From Flavobacterium sp. M31R6 (lineage in GTDB: Bacteria; Bacteroidota; Bacteroidia; Flavobacteriales; Flavobacteriaceae), in contig NZ_CP054141.1 of NCBI RefSeq assembly GCF_013284035.1, positions 2,976,001 through 3,040,000 of the forward strand: a stretch of DNA of 64,000 nucleotides. The letters are read 5' to 3'. The notes below the pieces were generated by a model, which saw only the letters and a list, made by a program, of their open reading frames with translations, searched no databases and was not told the origin of the DNA. Shown here in pieces: positions 26,974-36,015 of the stretch (position 1 is the stretch's first letter; each line of letters opens with the position of its first letter). The position numbers and the translations under genes were made by a program.

Positions 26974-27975
26974 TTAAAAATCATTCTCACTTTCCAAACC
27001 AAAAAGTTTTCCGGTTTTCCAAAGTTTTAAATCATTTTTTAAATTCTTTTTATGGCGATTGGTCAATTCTTTAGAATCTAATCCATCCAAATCTGGTTTT
27101 CCTGCATTGACCCAAGCAGTGTACCAAAAATTAGCCGTTGAAACAATTGCTTTTCTCATCTGGCTCTCCACCATTCCATTCAAGGCAGTATGGAATTGAG
27201 CTACATATTCTTTAGAATATATTAAATCTCCAAACTTGTTTTTGGCAATATTTCCTTTCTCATCCTTGTTATACAGGGTCTCTGGAGTAAAGGTTGCGCG
27301 AAGTTTTCTATCAATTAATAAAAGAGGCTCTACTTGACTGTGGGAGTCTTTTAGCATATCCCAAGTTGCTTTTTCAACATTATCAACATACTTGGCTTCT
27401 CCAGTATAGTAATTATAATTTTTTCCAAACATTTCCGGAATACGAGATTCAAACATAGAATGAATTCCTTTTTGATTGGTAAGCTGTCCGTCATGGTTGG
27501 CAGAAGTATGCAATGGCATGTTTGCATCACCTATGTAATGGGCCAAATCAGCAGCCAAAAACAAAATTTCAGTTTTTCTTTTGTCTTTCATTGCTTTTGT
27601 CAATTTGGTCATTACTTCCTGAATATACCAAGGCAGAATACCATTATCGGCTAAAAATTTCTCATCGTACTTTTTCTTTGCTTCTTCAAAAGGCAACGGA
27701 ATAGATTCTACGTCACCAAAATTCTCCAAATCCATAAAATGGCGTGGATTTTCGGCTTTATCACGTAAAGTATATTTACGCAAATCCGGAACAGTTGATT
27801 CCTGGGTAATAAAATCTAGGTGATTGTAAAAAAAAGTCTGCATTGGCTTTGGCAAGGCCATAACTGCTGCATTATTAATATGCTCATGACCAAAAATACC
27901 CCAAGACAAAGTAATAAAAGCAACACCAATTGCTGAAAAAGTAAGGACTGACTGTTTTAATTTAAAATTTTTCAT
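26974..27975 (-). CDS. Secreted zinc phospholipase C / S1-P1 nuclease-like hydrolase
   Basis: 333 residues with an N-terminal hydrophobic signal (about 8-24). The mature N-terminus would begin at or near WGIFGHEHINNAA, where the N-terminal Trp and first His are zinc ligands in this fold. Further ligands lie in the segment LAADLAHYIGDANMPLHT (about residues 139-156) and KGIHSMFESRIPE (about 169-181). These match the tri-zinc phospholipase C / S1-P1 nuclease superfamily; I cannot tell lipase from nuclease. The C-terminus (about 280-333) is lysine-rich. Monocistronic. Confidence 0.82.
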   Translation of the reverse strand: MKNFKLKQSVLTFSAIGVAFITLSWGIFGHEHINNAAVMALPKPMQTFFYNHLDFITQESTVPDLRKYTLRDKAENPRHFMDLENFGDVESIPLPFEEAKKKYDEKFLADNGILPWYIQEVMTKLTKAMKDKRKTEILFLAADLAHYIGDANMPLHTSANHDGQLTNQKGIHSMFESRIPEMFGKNYNYYTGEAKYVDNVEKATWDMLKDSHSQVEPLLLIDRKLRATFTPETLYNKDEKGNIAKNKFGDLIYSKEYVAQFHTALNGMVESQMRKAIVSTANFWYTAWVNAGKPDLDGLDSKELTNRHKKNLKNDLKLWKTGKLFGLESENDF

Positions 27976-28071
27976 TATATTTATTTAATTGAAATACAAA
28001 AGTATTTTTTTTAAAGATAAATTAAACAAATCAGGTTTAAATTTATGTTAATCCAAAGAAAATAAATTAAA

Positions 28072-28803
28072 ATGTTTAGACATAAAGGCAGAAGCAGAAC
28101 TTCTAAACATAATTTACGTCTCGCTACATTATTATCATTTGTAGCTGGTATCGTGAATGTAACGGGGGTTTTGTCCGTAAAAACATTGACTACCAATGTT
28201 ACTGGACATTTCGCCTATTTTGCCGAAGAAGTAACTAAACACGATTACCAAGCTGCCATTGTATTTTTAATTTATACATTATTCTTTTTGGCGGGAGCAT
28301 TCACATCCAATTTTCTAGCCGAATTGATTTCCAAAAAGAAACAAGAACTTTCCCATTTACCCTCAATAACAATTGAATTTCTTATTTTGGTTAGTTTGGG
28401 CCTTTTGGGCACACATTCAAATTTTTATTTATTGAATGGAAAATGGATTGCCTTCGGTCTTCTTTTTGCTATGGGAATCCAGAACGCTTTAGTGACCAAA
28501 ATTTCGCAATCAACCGTCAGAACAACACACCTAACGGGACTCTTTACCGATTTAGGAATTGAATTATCACAATTGTTTTTTTATAAAAAACCAGAGGAAA
28601 GAAAAACGTTAAAAACCAGTATTTATCTAAGGCTGTCCATTATTTCATTCTTCTTTCTGGGATGTTTTATAGGCGGATTTATTTATGGCTATTTAGCACT
28701 TCAAACGCTATTGATTGCAGCTTTTTTTCTATTGGTCGCTCTTTATTATGACTATATTCGATTGCATTTTATCGCTATTAAACGAAAGAAAAAAACATTT
28801 TAG
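28072..28803 (+). CDS. YoaK-family (DUF1275) membrane protein
   Basis: 243 residues with six hydrophobic segments. Diagnostic stretches are SFVAGIVNVTGVLSV (about 22-36), NVTGHFAYFAEE (about 42-53) and FAMGIQNALVTKISQSTVRTT HLTG (about 137-161). Members are inner-membrane proteins of unknown transport role. The ATG is 8 nt after a TAA and follows an A-rich region; the gene stands alone. Confidence 0.85.
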   Translation: MFRHKGRSRTSKHNLRLATLLSFVAGIVNVTGVLSVKTLTTNVTGHFAYFAEEVTKHDYQAAIVFLIYTLFFLAGAFTSNFLAELISKKKQELSHLPSITIEFLILVSLGLLGTHSNFYLLNGKWIAFGLLFAMGIQNALVTKISQSTVRTTHLTGLFTDLGIELSQLFFYKKPEERKTLKTSIYLRLSIISFFFLGCFIGGFIYGYLALQTLLIAAFFLLVALYYDYIRLHFIAIKRKKKTF

Positions 28804-28808
28804 AACCC

Positions 28809-29001
28809 GTTGGGTGTAATTATTTTAAACACATAGAAACATAGAATTTATAGTTTTTAAAAGAACTTGATAGACGTTTTACTATTCACATAGCAATCTA
28901 TGTTAAAAAATAGTGCCATTTCTATTCGTTCTTAAATGATTTGATAGTAAATCTATGTATCTATGTGGTTCATTTTTAAATTTAATTGAATTTCACCCAA
29001 C
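28809..29001. repeat. Nested palindromic repeat between yoaK-like and yeiH
   Basis: Outer ends GTTGGGTGTAATT (28809-28821) and AATTTCACCCAAC (28989-29001) are inverted with one mismatch. Inside, ACACATAGAAACATAGAATT (about 28829-28848) and AATCTATGTATCTATGTGG (28949-28968) form a second inverted pair whose arms are doubled ACATAGA units, plus a third ACATAG...CTATGT hairpin near 28889-28902. It lies between convergent genes and may also act as their terminator. No coding sequence. Confidence 0.65.
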
Positions 29002-29008
29002 AGGTATT

Positions 29009-29971
29009 TTAGAAATACAATATTGCCAATAAAGTCCCAACAGCAATACTCACCCAAAGCAACACACCTTGCAGCAAAGGCAATAATCCAACGGATTTCA
29101 AAACGGTACTATTCAGTCCTGCCCCAATCAAAAATAGAGTAACAGTAAGGCCTGTTTTTGCAATGGAAACCAAATGTGGAGCTACGCTCGCAACGGGAGA
29201 AAAATAAGTATTGCAAACCATAGCCAAAATAAACAATCCGATGAAGTAAGGAATCTTTACTTTGCTCTTTTTATTTTTAAAAACCACTGCTGTAATCAAG
29301 GCCACGGGAATAATCCACAAAGCTCTTGCCAATTTCACTGTTGTGGCCACTTGCAAGGCTTCTGCACCATACTTATTGGCCGCTCCAACTACAGAACTCG
29401 TATCGTGAATTGCGATAGCACACCACAAACCAAAATCGTTTTGAGACATATTCAACCAATGTCCCACCAATGGAAATACAAACAATGCAATCGAATTAAG
29501 AATGAATATAACACCTAAAGCCACCGAAGTCTGTTTTTCATCTGATTGAATTACGGGAGCGATTGCAGCAATGGCGCTTCCACCACAAATTGCCGTTCCG
29601 CAAGAAATAAGATGAGATGTTTTCTTCTGAATTTTAAACCATTTTCCCAATAAAGTGCCAAAAGTTATAGTTGCAACAATAGAACCAACCGTAAAAAAGA
29701 AACCTTCCTTTCCTGCAGTAACTGCACTATGGACATTCATACCAAACCCCAATCCAACTACCGAAACTTGCAGTAATATATTGGTCGCTTTATGATTTAA
29801 GTGCAAAAAAGGATGTCCCGATACATTGGCTATAACCAAACCTAATACTAAGGCGACAGGAGGAGAAATAATTGGGAATAAACAGAGAAGAAGTACCAAA
29901 ACAAAGATGATTTGTCGCATCGTTGCATTGATTCTGATAAAATTTGATGTACTGACGCTATTGGTTTTCAT
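29009..29971 (-). CDS. YeiH/UPF0324 family putative sulfate exporter
   Basis: About 320 residues with about ten hydrophobic helices, for example PPVALVLGLVIANVSGHPFL, the segment GTAICGGSAIAAIAPVI and HDTSSVVGAANKYG, all characteristic of the YeiH family. The start chosen (MKTNSVSTSNFIRINATM) skips 11 further in-frame codons upstream that begin at 30004. A LysR regulator lies just upstream in the same direction, as with the E. coli yeiE-yeiH pair. The exported substrate is not proven for the family. Confidence 0.88.
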   Translation of the reverse strand: MKTNSVSTSNFIRINATMRQIIFVLVLLLCLFPIISPPVALVLGLVIANVSGHPFLHLNHKATNILLQVSVVGLGFGMNVHSAVTAGKEGFFFTVGSIVATITFGTLLGKWFKIQKKTSHLISCGTAICGGSAIAAIAPVIQSDEKQTSVALGVIFILNSIALFVFPLVGHWLNMSQNDFGLWCAIAIHDTSSVVGAANKYGAEALQVATTVKLARALWIIPVALITAVVFKNKKSKVKIPYFIGLFILAMVCNTYFSPVASVAPHLVSIAKTGLTVTLFLIGAGLNSTVLKSVGLLPLLQGVLLWVSIAVGTLLAILYF

Positions 29972-30043
29972 TTCAATGGAGCATTTTATTAAAGCAAAGG
30001 TCATTATAAAACGCTAAGCACGCCAATCGTTATAAATAATCCA

Positions 30044-30940
30044 CTATAACTTTAGATTATAATAACTTGAAATGTTTTTAATGAATAATTCAGAAAGAGA
30101 ATCCGATTTCCCTTGTAAAGTAATAATGTAAAAATAACGTTCAATTGTCAAATTATTTACGTCAATAATTTGTAATTCCTTGTTTTTCAATTCCTTTTCG
30201 ACAGCATGTATGGACATAAAAGCAACACAATTCGAATTCATCAAATAGGATTTGATGCTTTCAGTGCTTCCTAGTTGCATTTCAATCTGTAATTGGTCAA
30301 TTTTGATATGGAAAGGTTTCAAGGCATATTCAATAACTTCAAGTGTTCCAGAACCTTGTTCTCGAACAAGAAAATGCAACGATTTAAGATCAGCTGGATC
30401 GATTTCTTTTCTTTTAACCAATGGATTATTGGTATTACAAACCAAAACCAGTTCATCCCTAATGAATTGAGTGTATTTTATGGATTGATTTTTGGATTGT
30501 CCTTCGACAATTCCAATTTCAATTTCTTTGTTTAATAAGGCATTTTCGATTTGCTCCGTATTGCCGTTAAGTAAATTCACTTTGACAGATTCCAGTTTTT
30601 GATGAAAACGAGCCAAAAGCGGCGGAATAATATACTGAGAAATCGTAGTACTCGCTCCCAATCGCAGCAAGCCTTTACGTTCATTGATAAACGTACTCAT
30701 ATCAAAGTCTATTTCCCTGTAAATCTCAAAGATGCTTTTGGTATGTTTCAATAACACTTCTCCAGCGTTAGTGAGTGCTATTTTCGAACCATTTCTTTCA
30801 AAAAGTTTGATCTTGTATTCCTCTTCCAATTCCTGAATATGCTTGGAAATTGCGGGTTGCGTGATGAATAATTCGGCAGCGGCTTTGGTAAAGCTCAATC
30901 GCGTAGCTACAGTGTAAAATACTTTTAGTCTAAAATCCAT
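30044..30940 (-). CDS. LysR-family transcriptional regulator
   Basis: 298 residues. N-terminal winged helix-turn-helix with FYTVATRLSFTKAAAELFIT (residues 8-27) then QPAISKHIQELEEEYKIKLF (28-47), then two periplasmic-binding-like effector lobes (about 90-295). It precedes yeiH by 72 bp in the same direction. By analogy with YeiE it may respond to sulfite or a related sulfur signal and control the neighbouring exporter; that is inference from context. Confidence 0.92.
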   Translation of the reverse strand: MDFRLKVFYTVATRLSFTKAAAELFITQPAISKHIQELEEEYKIKLFERNGSKIALTNAGEVLLKHTKSIFEIYREIDFDMSTFINERKGLLRLGASTTISQYIIPPLLARFHQKLESVKVNLLNGNTEQIENALLNKEIEIGIVEGQSKNQSIKYTQFIRDELVLVCNTNNPLVKRKEIDPADLKSLHFLVREQGSGTLEVIEYALKPFHIKIDQLQIEMQLGSTESIKSYLMNSNCVAFMSIHAVEKELKNKELQIIDVNNLTIERYFYIITLQGKSDSLSELFIKNISSYYNLKL

Positions 30941-31005
30941 ATTTGCTCTTTGAATTCTAATTTATTAGAAATCTATTCTATAAAATCAAAAAAAAATATA
31001 GAAGA

Positions 31006-31338
31006 CTAATCTTCTATATTTTCTATTTCAATTTTTAAATTTTCTAAATGACGATTTATTATTGCCCAAACTATGGAATTATCAATACTGTCATAAGCGT
31101 GAACTAAACGATTACGAAAACCGATAATTTGTTTGTCATTTTCAATCACGATTTCAGATTCAACCTGTCTTAATTTATTTAAAGCCTCCCCAATAATAAC
31201 CAATTGTCTTTCGACAGCACTTTGAGTTTTTTTGTCTTTATCATAAATATTGAAATCTGCAATATCAATAGTAAATTCGCGAATTAAGTGTATCGCCATT
31301 AAGACATCAGAAATATACTTTTTGCTCTTTTCCGTCAT
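31006..31338 (-). CDS. hepT: HepT-like HEPN ribonuclease toxin
   Basis: 110 residues, all-helical (DUF86/HepT). The RX4HXY active-site motif is intact as RNRLVHAY (Arg75, His80, Tyr82). In studied pairs this toxin cleaves tRNA and is silenced when the partner MntA adds AMP units to the tyrosine of that motif. Its start lies inside the end of the mntA gene (32-nt overlap in a different frame), so the two are co-translated. Both motif residues and the target tyrosine are present, so the toxin looks functional. Confidence 0.88.
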   Translation of the reverse strand: MTEKSKKYISDVLMAIHLIREFTIDIADFNIYDKDKKTQSAVERQLVIIGEALNKLRQVESEIVIENDKQIIGFRNRLVHAYDSIDNSIVWAIINRHLENLKIEIENIED

Positions 31339-31642
31339 AAAGTAAATTTTTTGTGGTGTCTATATTTTTTCTAAGAATAGGATTTTTAATGGATGAATTA
31401 GTCAATAAATCAACTTTTCTTTGAAAAAATTCTTCGAGTTTATCCCAAATATCCATTAAGTTTTCTCCACGCTCAATTGGATCTTCGTTATCAATTTCGA
31501 TTAATAAATCAATATCACTCGATTCATCATTGAAATTTTCAGTCACAGCAGAACCAAAAGCATAAATATTCTTAACATTATGACTTTTGCATAATGCTAA
31601 AAATTCAGCTAACTTCATTTGTATGGACTCTTTCATTTTCAT
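31307..31642 (-). CDS. mntA: MntA-like nucleotidyltransferase antitoxin
   Basis: 111 residues, minimal nucleotidyltransferase of the polymerase-beta superfamily. The motif AFGSAVTENFNDESSDIDLL contains Gly30-Ser31 and the metal-binding Asp43/Asp45. MntA inactivates HepT by AMPylation in characterised systems. It is upstream of hepT, the usual order. Starts at residues 1, 3 or 9 are possible (M-K-M-K...MKLAEF); 31642 is the longest. It lies in an otherwise chromosomal neighbourhood. Confidence 0.87.
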   Translation of the reverse strand: MKMKESIQMKLAEFLALCKSHNVKNIYAFGSAVTENFNDESSDIDLLIEIDNEDPIERGENLMDIWDKLEEFFQRKVDLLTNSSIKNPILRKNIDTTKNLLYDGKEQKVYF

Positions 31643-31720
31643 AAAGCTAAGATAGTTTATTTTTTTGAAAGTTATCTACCAACTAATCACTAAGAACCAT
31701 TAACTAATCACTCTGAAAAG

Positions 31721-33748
31721 CTACAACATCCCATTATACTTTCGAACAAACCATTCCGTAGAAAGGAAAACAGCGATCAAAACCAGTAACCATTTCCAAT
31801 CAATCAAAGGAGATTTGGTCACAACATCTTTTTGAACGGCTTTGTATTCCTCATTCTCCAACAATGTTTTTATCAAAACATCGATTTGATTTGGGTAAAA
31901 ATCCTTTCCTTTTGTTTGTGCTGCCAATTGTTTCATTTTTTGAACATCCGGGTTTACAAACTGCTTTTCAATATCAAAATCCAGGATTTCAAAATGCCCA
32001 GAATATGACGTTTTCGAATTCAGTTCCTTTACTGAGAAATTATAACTTCCCGCCAAAAGCCCGTCTAGATTCACTTTGTAGGTATTGTTTCCTTTCAAAA
32101 GGTCAAAGTTCTTCGTTTGCTTCGTCTTAACATTGGTAACTGCGATTGTCAAATTTGCTTTTTCATCAAAATCATAGTTCTTGTTGAAATATTGAGCAGT
32201 GATTTCGATAGCTTCACCAGAATTGTAAAAGCTTTCGTGATTGACAACCAATGATTTTTTAGCATTATTGGAAGCCAAATATTGTATAATCTTATTGATG
32301 AAAACATCATATTTCTCAAAGGATTGATTGTTGATATGACTTTGCAGACTCCATTTCCAACTGTTTTCCCCAAACAAATAAGCCGCTCTTTTCCCTTGAT
32401 TCTCCGTAAAAGACAATAAAGGTGCCTTGGTATCAATATTTCTTATTTTGGCAGAAAGCAATATATTGACTTCCCCATTTGAGGTTATTGAACCATAATT
32501 ATTCTGCAAAGGCGGTAAATTCTCAAAACCTAAATTATCCACTGCAAAAAGATTAAACTGCGAATCGAAATCGGCCAAATAGTCTTCTTCCTGACCGCTC
32601 ATTTTAAAAACAAAATTGTTTTGCTCTTGGTTCAAAAATGTAAAATCGGTTGCAGTTCCCGTAATGATAAACGTATTCAAATTGGCTTTTTTATTTGCAT
32701 CAAAAACCGATTTGAAAGCCGTAGTTGGCTGATATAAAATCAGCACATTGTAATCTTCCAAAGACTTCACCTCATTTGGTTTCAATAATACCACTTTATG
32801 TTGTAAATTCGATTCAATAGCTCTTTTGAAAACACCAATATCAGGATGATTGATAGCCGAAACAATAGCAACAGTCGTTTTTTGGTCAATAACTTCAACC
32901 GCAAAATTTTTGATGTTATTGAAAGTATTTTTTTCGCTTTCCTTCGATTCAATTTTAGCTTTATAAACTTGCAGTCCCACTTTATTTGCAGGCAAAAGTA
33001 CATTTACGACAGCCGTTTTCTTTGATGGCGAGAATGAAACGCTTTCTTTATGCAACACTTCATTTCCTTGTGTGATACTAAAATTTGCAGTCACATTTTT
33101 ATCCCCTGCATATTGCAAAAACACTTCAACCGGAAATTTATTCTTCAAGAATGCGTATCTATTAACGTTCAGCTGATTGATTTTTAAATCAAAAACTTTG
33201 GTCGTATCTCCTAAAATTAAAGGATACACTTTATTATTTTCATCAAAACTATAGACGTAATCATTGCCCGAAGTTTGATTCCCGTCGGTTATGATTACCG
33301 TTGGATAAAACGCATTTTTATAGATACTCTTCAAGTTTTTGGCAACCAAATCCAAATTGGTTTGATTTCCTTTAAAAGTCATACTATCCGATTGTCGAAA
33401 ATCGGTATCAAAAAGATAGGATTGCACTTCAAATTTTTCCTGAATGGCATTATTTGAAGTTAGTTTTTTGGCTAATTCAGTTGCTTTCTCTTTGGCATTC
33501 AAAAAAGAAATAGAGCTTGAATTATCAACCACTATAGGAAATGGCGTTTTGATAATTTCAAGTTTGTTGGTTGTGATAATGGGATTTATCAAAAGCAACA
33601 AAATTGAAAAAATACTTAGAAAACGCAAAAAAGTCAAAAACAAATACACATTCGATTTGTTTTTGACTTTGTATAAATATTGAAAAAATGACAAGCAACC
33701 CGCTATTATTAAAGAAAGTAGAAGTAATAGAATCGTTCCTGCTGTCAT
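31721..33748 (-). CDS. Large membrane-anchored VWA-like protein, conserved hypothetical
   Basis: 675 residues. Two N-terminal transmembrane segments (about 4-26, 36-60), a long periplasmic region and a C-terminal transmembrane helix (WKWLLVLIAVFLSTEWFV, about 650-667). Residues about 70-180 resemble a von Willebrand A fold (PIVVDNSSSISFLN followed by PTVIITDGNQTSGND), with the DxSxS metal-site pattern present. Then come Ig-like and glutamine-amidotransferase-like segments. This layout is common in Bacteroidetes, often near BatA/BatB-type proteins; none is adjacent here. The role is unknown, perhaps envelope assembly. Confidence 0.8.
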   Translation of the reverse strand: MTAGTILLLLLSLIIAGCLSFFQYLYKVKNKSNVYLFLTFLRFLSIFSILLLLINPIITTNKLEIIKTPFPIVVDNSSSISFLNAKEKATELAKKLTSNNAIQEKFEVQSYLFDTDFRQSDSMTFKGNQTNLDLVAKNLKSIYKNAFYPTVIITDGNQTSGNDYVYSFDENNKVYPLILGDTTKVFDLKINQLNVNRYAFLKNKFPVEVFLQYAGDKNVTANFSITQGNEVLHKESVSFSPSKKTAVVNVLLPANKVGLQVYKAKIESKESEKNTFNNIKNFAVEVIDQKTTVAIVSAINHPDIGVFKRAIESNLQHKVVLLKPNEVKSLEDYNVLILYQPTTAFKSVFDANKKANLNTFIITGTATDFTFLNQEQNNFVFKMSGQEEDYLADFDSQFNLFAVDNLGFENLPPLQNNYGSITSNGEVNILLSAKIRNIDTKAPLLSFTENQGKRAAYLFGENSWKWSLQSHINNQSFEKYDVFINKIIQYLASNNAKKSLVVNHESFYNSGEAIEITAQYFNKNYDFDEKANLTIAVTNVKTKQTKNFDLLKGNNTYKVNLDGLLAGSYNFSVKELNSKTSYSGHFEILDFDIEKQFVNPDVQKMKQLAAQTKGKDFYPNQIDVLIKTLLENEEYKAVQKDVVTKSPLIDWKWLLVLIAVFLSTEWFVRKYNGML

Positions 33749-33822
33749 ATTTTTATATTTTAAACAATGAATTTTTAATTATTGCTACATTCAAAATTCA
33801 TCATTTATAATTCATAATTATT

Positions 33823-34569
33823 TTAGGTAAGCATTCCACCGCAAACATTCAAAACTTGACCTGTAATATAAGAACTCATATCAGAGGCCAAAAACAAACA
33901 AGCATTTGCAACATCTTCTGTAGAACCTCCGCGTTTCAAAGGAATACCTTCTCTCCATCCTTTTACTACATCCTCACTCAATTTTGCAGTCATTTCAGTT
34001 TCAATAAAACCTGGAGCAATCGCGTTACAACGAATGTTACGTGAACCCAATTCCAAAGCTACCGATTTAGTAAACCCAATGGCACCTGCTTTCGAAGCTG
34101 CATAATTCGTTTGACCTGCGTTACCAGAAACACCAACCACAGAACTAATATTGATAATAGAACCCGAACGTTGTTTCAAAAATGTTTTCTGAATCGCTTT
34201 AGTCATATTGAAAACCGATTTCAAGTTAACATCGATAACTTGATCAAAATCAGCCTCAGACATTCTCATTAATAAATTATCTTTAGTGATTCCAGCGTTG
34301 TTAATCAAAATATCAACAGTTCCAAAATCAGCCAAAACTGCATCAACAAAAGTTTGTGCTTCATTAAAATCAGCTGCATTGGATTTATATCCTTTGGCTT
34401 TAATTCCCAAAGCATTCAATTCATTTTCCAAAGCTTGTGCGGATTCTACTGATGAGCTATAAGTAAAGGCAACATTTGCCCCGTTTTTTGCAAAAACTTC
34501 GGCTATTCCTTTTCCAATTCCACGACTTGCGCCAGTAATAATGGCTACTTTTCCTTCTAGTAATTTCAT
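33823..34569 (-). CDS. fabG: 3-Oxoacyl-[ACP] reductase
   Basis: NADPH-dependent reductase of the fatty-acid elongation cycle. 248 residues, classical short-chain dehydrogenase: the cofactor motif TGASRGIG (residues 13-20), NNAGIT (about 89-94), catalytic Ser in INISSVVG (about 138), Tyr-x3-Lys in NYAASKAG (about 151-158) and the C-terminal YITGQVLNVCGGML signature. Length and C-terminus are those of FabG rather than a general dehydrogenase. No other fab genes adjoin it. Confidence 0.93.
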   Translation of the reverse strand: MKLLEGKVAIITGASRGIGKGIAEVFAKNGANVAFTYSSSVESAQALENELNALGIKAKGYKSNAADFNEAQTFVDAVLADFGTVDILINNAGITKDNLLMRMSEADFDQVIDVNLKSVFNMTKAIQKTFLKQRSGSIINISSVVGVSGNAGQTNYAASKAGAIGFTKSVALELGSRNIRCNAIAPGFIETEMTAKLSEDVVKGWREGIPLKRGGSTEDVANACLFLASDMSSYITGQVLNVCGGMLT

Positions 34570-34596
34570 ATTCTAAAATAATTTTAATTTTTATTA

Positions 34597-34720
34597 GGAG
34601 CTATTCCCGCTATCCGTTGCAAATGCAATTCACTGAACACCAAAACAATTATTAAATTGGTGAAGTAATCTTTTGTGTTTGAAAAAAAACACAAAAGGAT
34701 TTCCACTGCTATCGGGGCTA
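34597..34720 (+). repeat. Conserved-arm / variable-hairpin repeat, copy A
   Basis: The left arm GGAGCTATTCCCGCTATCCG (34597-34616) and right arm GGATTTCCACTGCTATCGGG GCTA (34697-34720) enclose a variable middle that contains a perfect 11-bp hairpin (34670-34680 with 34687-34697, 6-nt loop). The arms recur in copies B, C and D with unrelated hairpins. No reading frame. It occupies the start of the 850-bp gene-free stretch after fabG. Confidence 0.75.
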
Positions 34721-34883
34721 ATAACATTCGTCAAATATATAATAAAAATGCGGAATGAAAAAAATTACAATTTCAATTCTACCGTTTTTACAATCGAGTC
34801 CTTTTATAAACTTGGAGCAGAAACATTTGGATTTTTCAGGAGGCATTGGTCCCGCACACGAGGCTGAAAGCCGAACTGGCGAA

Positions 34884-34947
34884 GCAATCCGTTACAATCT
34901 TATATGCCGAACACCGGCATATAAGGATTTCCACTACTATAGGGGCT
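34884..34947 (+). repeat. Conserved-arm / variable-hairpin repeat, copy B (short left arm)
   Basis: After CAATCCGTTACAAT comes a perfect 11-bp hairpin (34899-34909 with 34915-34925, 5-nt loop) and then the right arm GATTTCCACTACTATAGGGG CTA, 21 of 23 identical to copy A. The stem sequence is unrelated to that of copy A. The left arm is degenerate. The bases between copies A and B (34721-34883) show no convincing gene. Confidence 0.65.
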
Positions 34948-35007
34948 AAAGGGAGATATTTTGCTTTTTTGTCATCATTAAAAAAAGGAAAAAATTAAAA
35001 ATAGCTA

Positions 35008-35340
35008 TCAGAAGCTCGCAAGAAGCAGTCCGAAGACTGTTTGAAGGAGTCCGAAGATCGTTTGATGCATTCCGAAGACCGTTTGAGGGAGTCCGAAGCT
35101 ACTATCAGGCTGTCCGAAGCATACAACAGGGACTCCGAAGCTCGCATCAGGCAGTCCGAAGCACGTATCAGGGCATTATTTTCTCTTCGTATGCCCTATT
35201 TTACTGAACGGAGTATAAAAACAGTTGAAATAACCAAAATTCACCTTTTACAGGATTGTGACTATTATTTTTTATCTTTGAAAGAAAGTATAAAACGAAG
35301 TAAAACTTCGCTAATCAATAAACGAATTTTGATTTTATAG
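35008..35340 (+). pseudogene. Fragment of a heptad-repeat (SEaRIRx) coiled-coil gene
   Basis: Eight tandem 21-bp units (35008-35175), each beginning TC(C/A)GAAG, encode heptads such as SEDRLKE, SEDRLRE, SEARIRQ and SEARIRA in one open frame, then about 54 further codons to a stop at 35340. Upstream the frame meets TAG at 35002 and no ATG precedes the repeats; only an internal TTG or ATG could start it. I therefore read it as the truncated end of a coiled-coil gene. The units are more GC-rich than their surroundings. Confidence 0.55.
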
Positions 35341-35425
35341 GCGCTACTTTATAGCAAGTATGTACAAATTATGCGTAAGCAACCGACCCGCTCAACAGAA
35401 TAATAATTTATAAATAATTAATGCT

Positions 35426-35836
35426 ATGAAGAAAACTATAGTTTTATTAATTCTTATAATAACTACATCAAATATTCTTGCACAAGTTCAAGATAAAAAA
35501 AATAGTTCAAATGGAAGTAGAGAAAAAAAACAGAACAATCCAACCGCTATCTATCAACTTTTTCCAACACAAAATAGGTGGACATTTATTAAGTTAAACA
35601 CACGAAATGGACAAATGTGGCAAGTTCAATACGGTTTAGAAGATGGAAACAATTTTGAGACAAATTTAAATTCTGTTTCTTTAGTTACCGAAGAAAAAGA
35701 AATAGATGGTCGATTTACTCTTTACCCAACCCAAAATATTTGGAATTTTATTTTACTTGATCAAGTTGATGGATACACGTGGCAAGTTCAATGGTCAACA
35801 GAAGCTACAAGCAGATTAGTTATTCCAATCCATTAA
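35426..35836 (+). CDS. Small secreted protein with two FPTQN-WxF repeats
   Basis: 136 residues. Signal peptide about 1-19 (IVLLILIITTSNILAQ). The mature part is an internal duplication of about 45 residues: YQLFPTQNRWTFIKLNTRNG then QMWQVQYGLED in the first copy, and FTLYPTQNIWNFILLDQVDG then YTWQVQWSTE in the second. No catalytic residues are evident. The start was chosen at MKKTIV; another ATG 5 bp upstream is out of frame. Similar secreted repeats occur in Bacteroidetes but I know of no function. It lies in the accessory stretch. Confidence 0.8.
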   Translation: MKKTIVLLILIITTSNILAQVQDKKNSSNGSREKKQNNPTAIYQLFPTQNRWTFIKLNTRNGQMWQVQYGLEDGNNFETNLNSVSLVTEEKEIDGRFTLYPTQNIWNFILLDQVDGYTWQVQWSTEATSRLVIPIH

Positions 35837-35857
35837 ATCAGATAAATTTGTCGAACG

Positions 35858-35993
35858 CATAACAGCTACTGCAACGGATTTAGGCAATTCGCTTAATATA
35901 AAGTTGATTTTATATTAGGGATGATTTCGCAAATCCTAATAATAGCATAATTTAGCCCAAAACCAATTGTATTAGCAGGACGTTGGATACAAT
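35858..35993 (+). repeat. Imperfect palindromic intergenic element, cassette-site-like
   Basis: The segment runs from GCATAACAGC to GGACGTTGGAT and can fold: a TAATATAAA / TTTATATTA hairpin in the centre and an imperfect outer pairing in which GCTACTGCAACGGATTT mirrors AAATCCTAATAATAGC. The end GTTGGAT fits the GTTRRRY core of integron attachment sites, and the start GCATAAC partly fits RYYYAAC. A comparable stretch with ACTAACACG follows the next gene (36828 on). No integrase is seen, so this is only a resemblance. Confidence 0.35.
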
Positions 35994-36015
35994 ACAATTT
36001 AAAGCAAGAACTTAA

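Noticed and set aside
34755..34949. 64-codon frame starting MKKITISILPFLQSS as a secreted protein
   Set aside because: It runs into repeat element B, has no domain, and its signal-like start lacks a cleavage site; at most a remnant.
35008..35175. Regularly spaced 21-bp repeats considered as a CRISPR array
   Set aside because: The units are directly contiguous with no unique spacers, keep a coding frame, and no cas gene is nearby.
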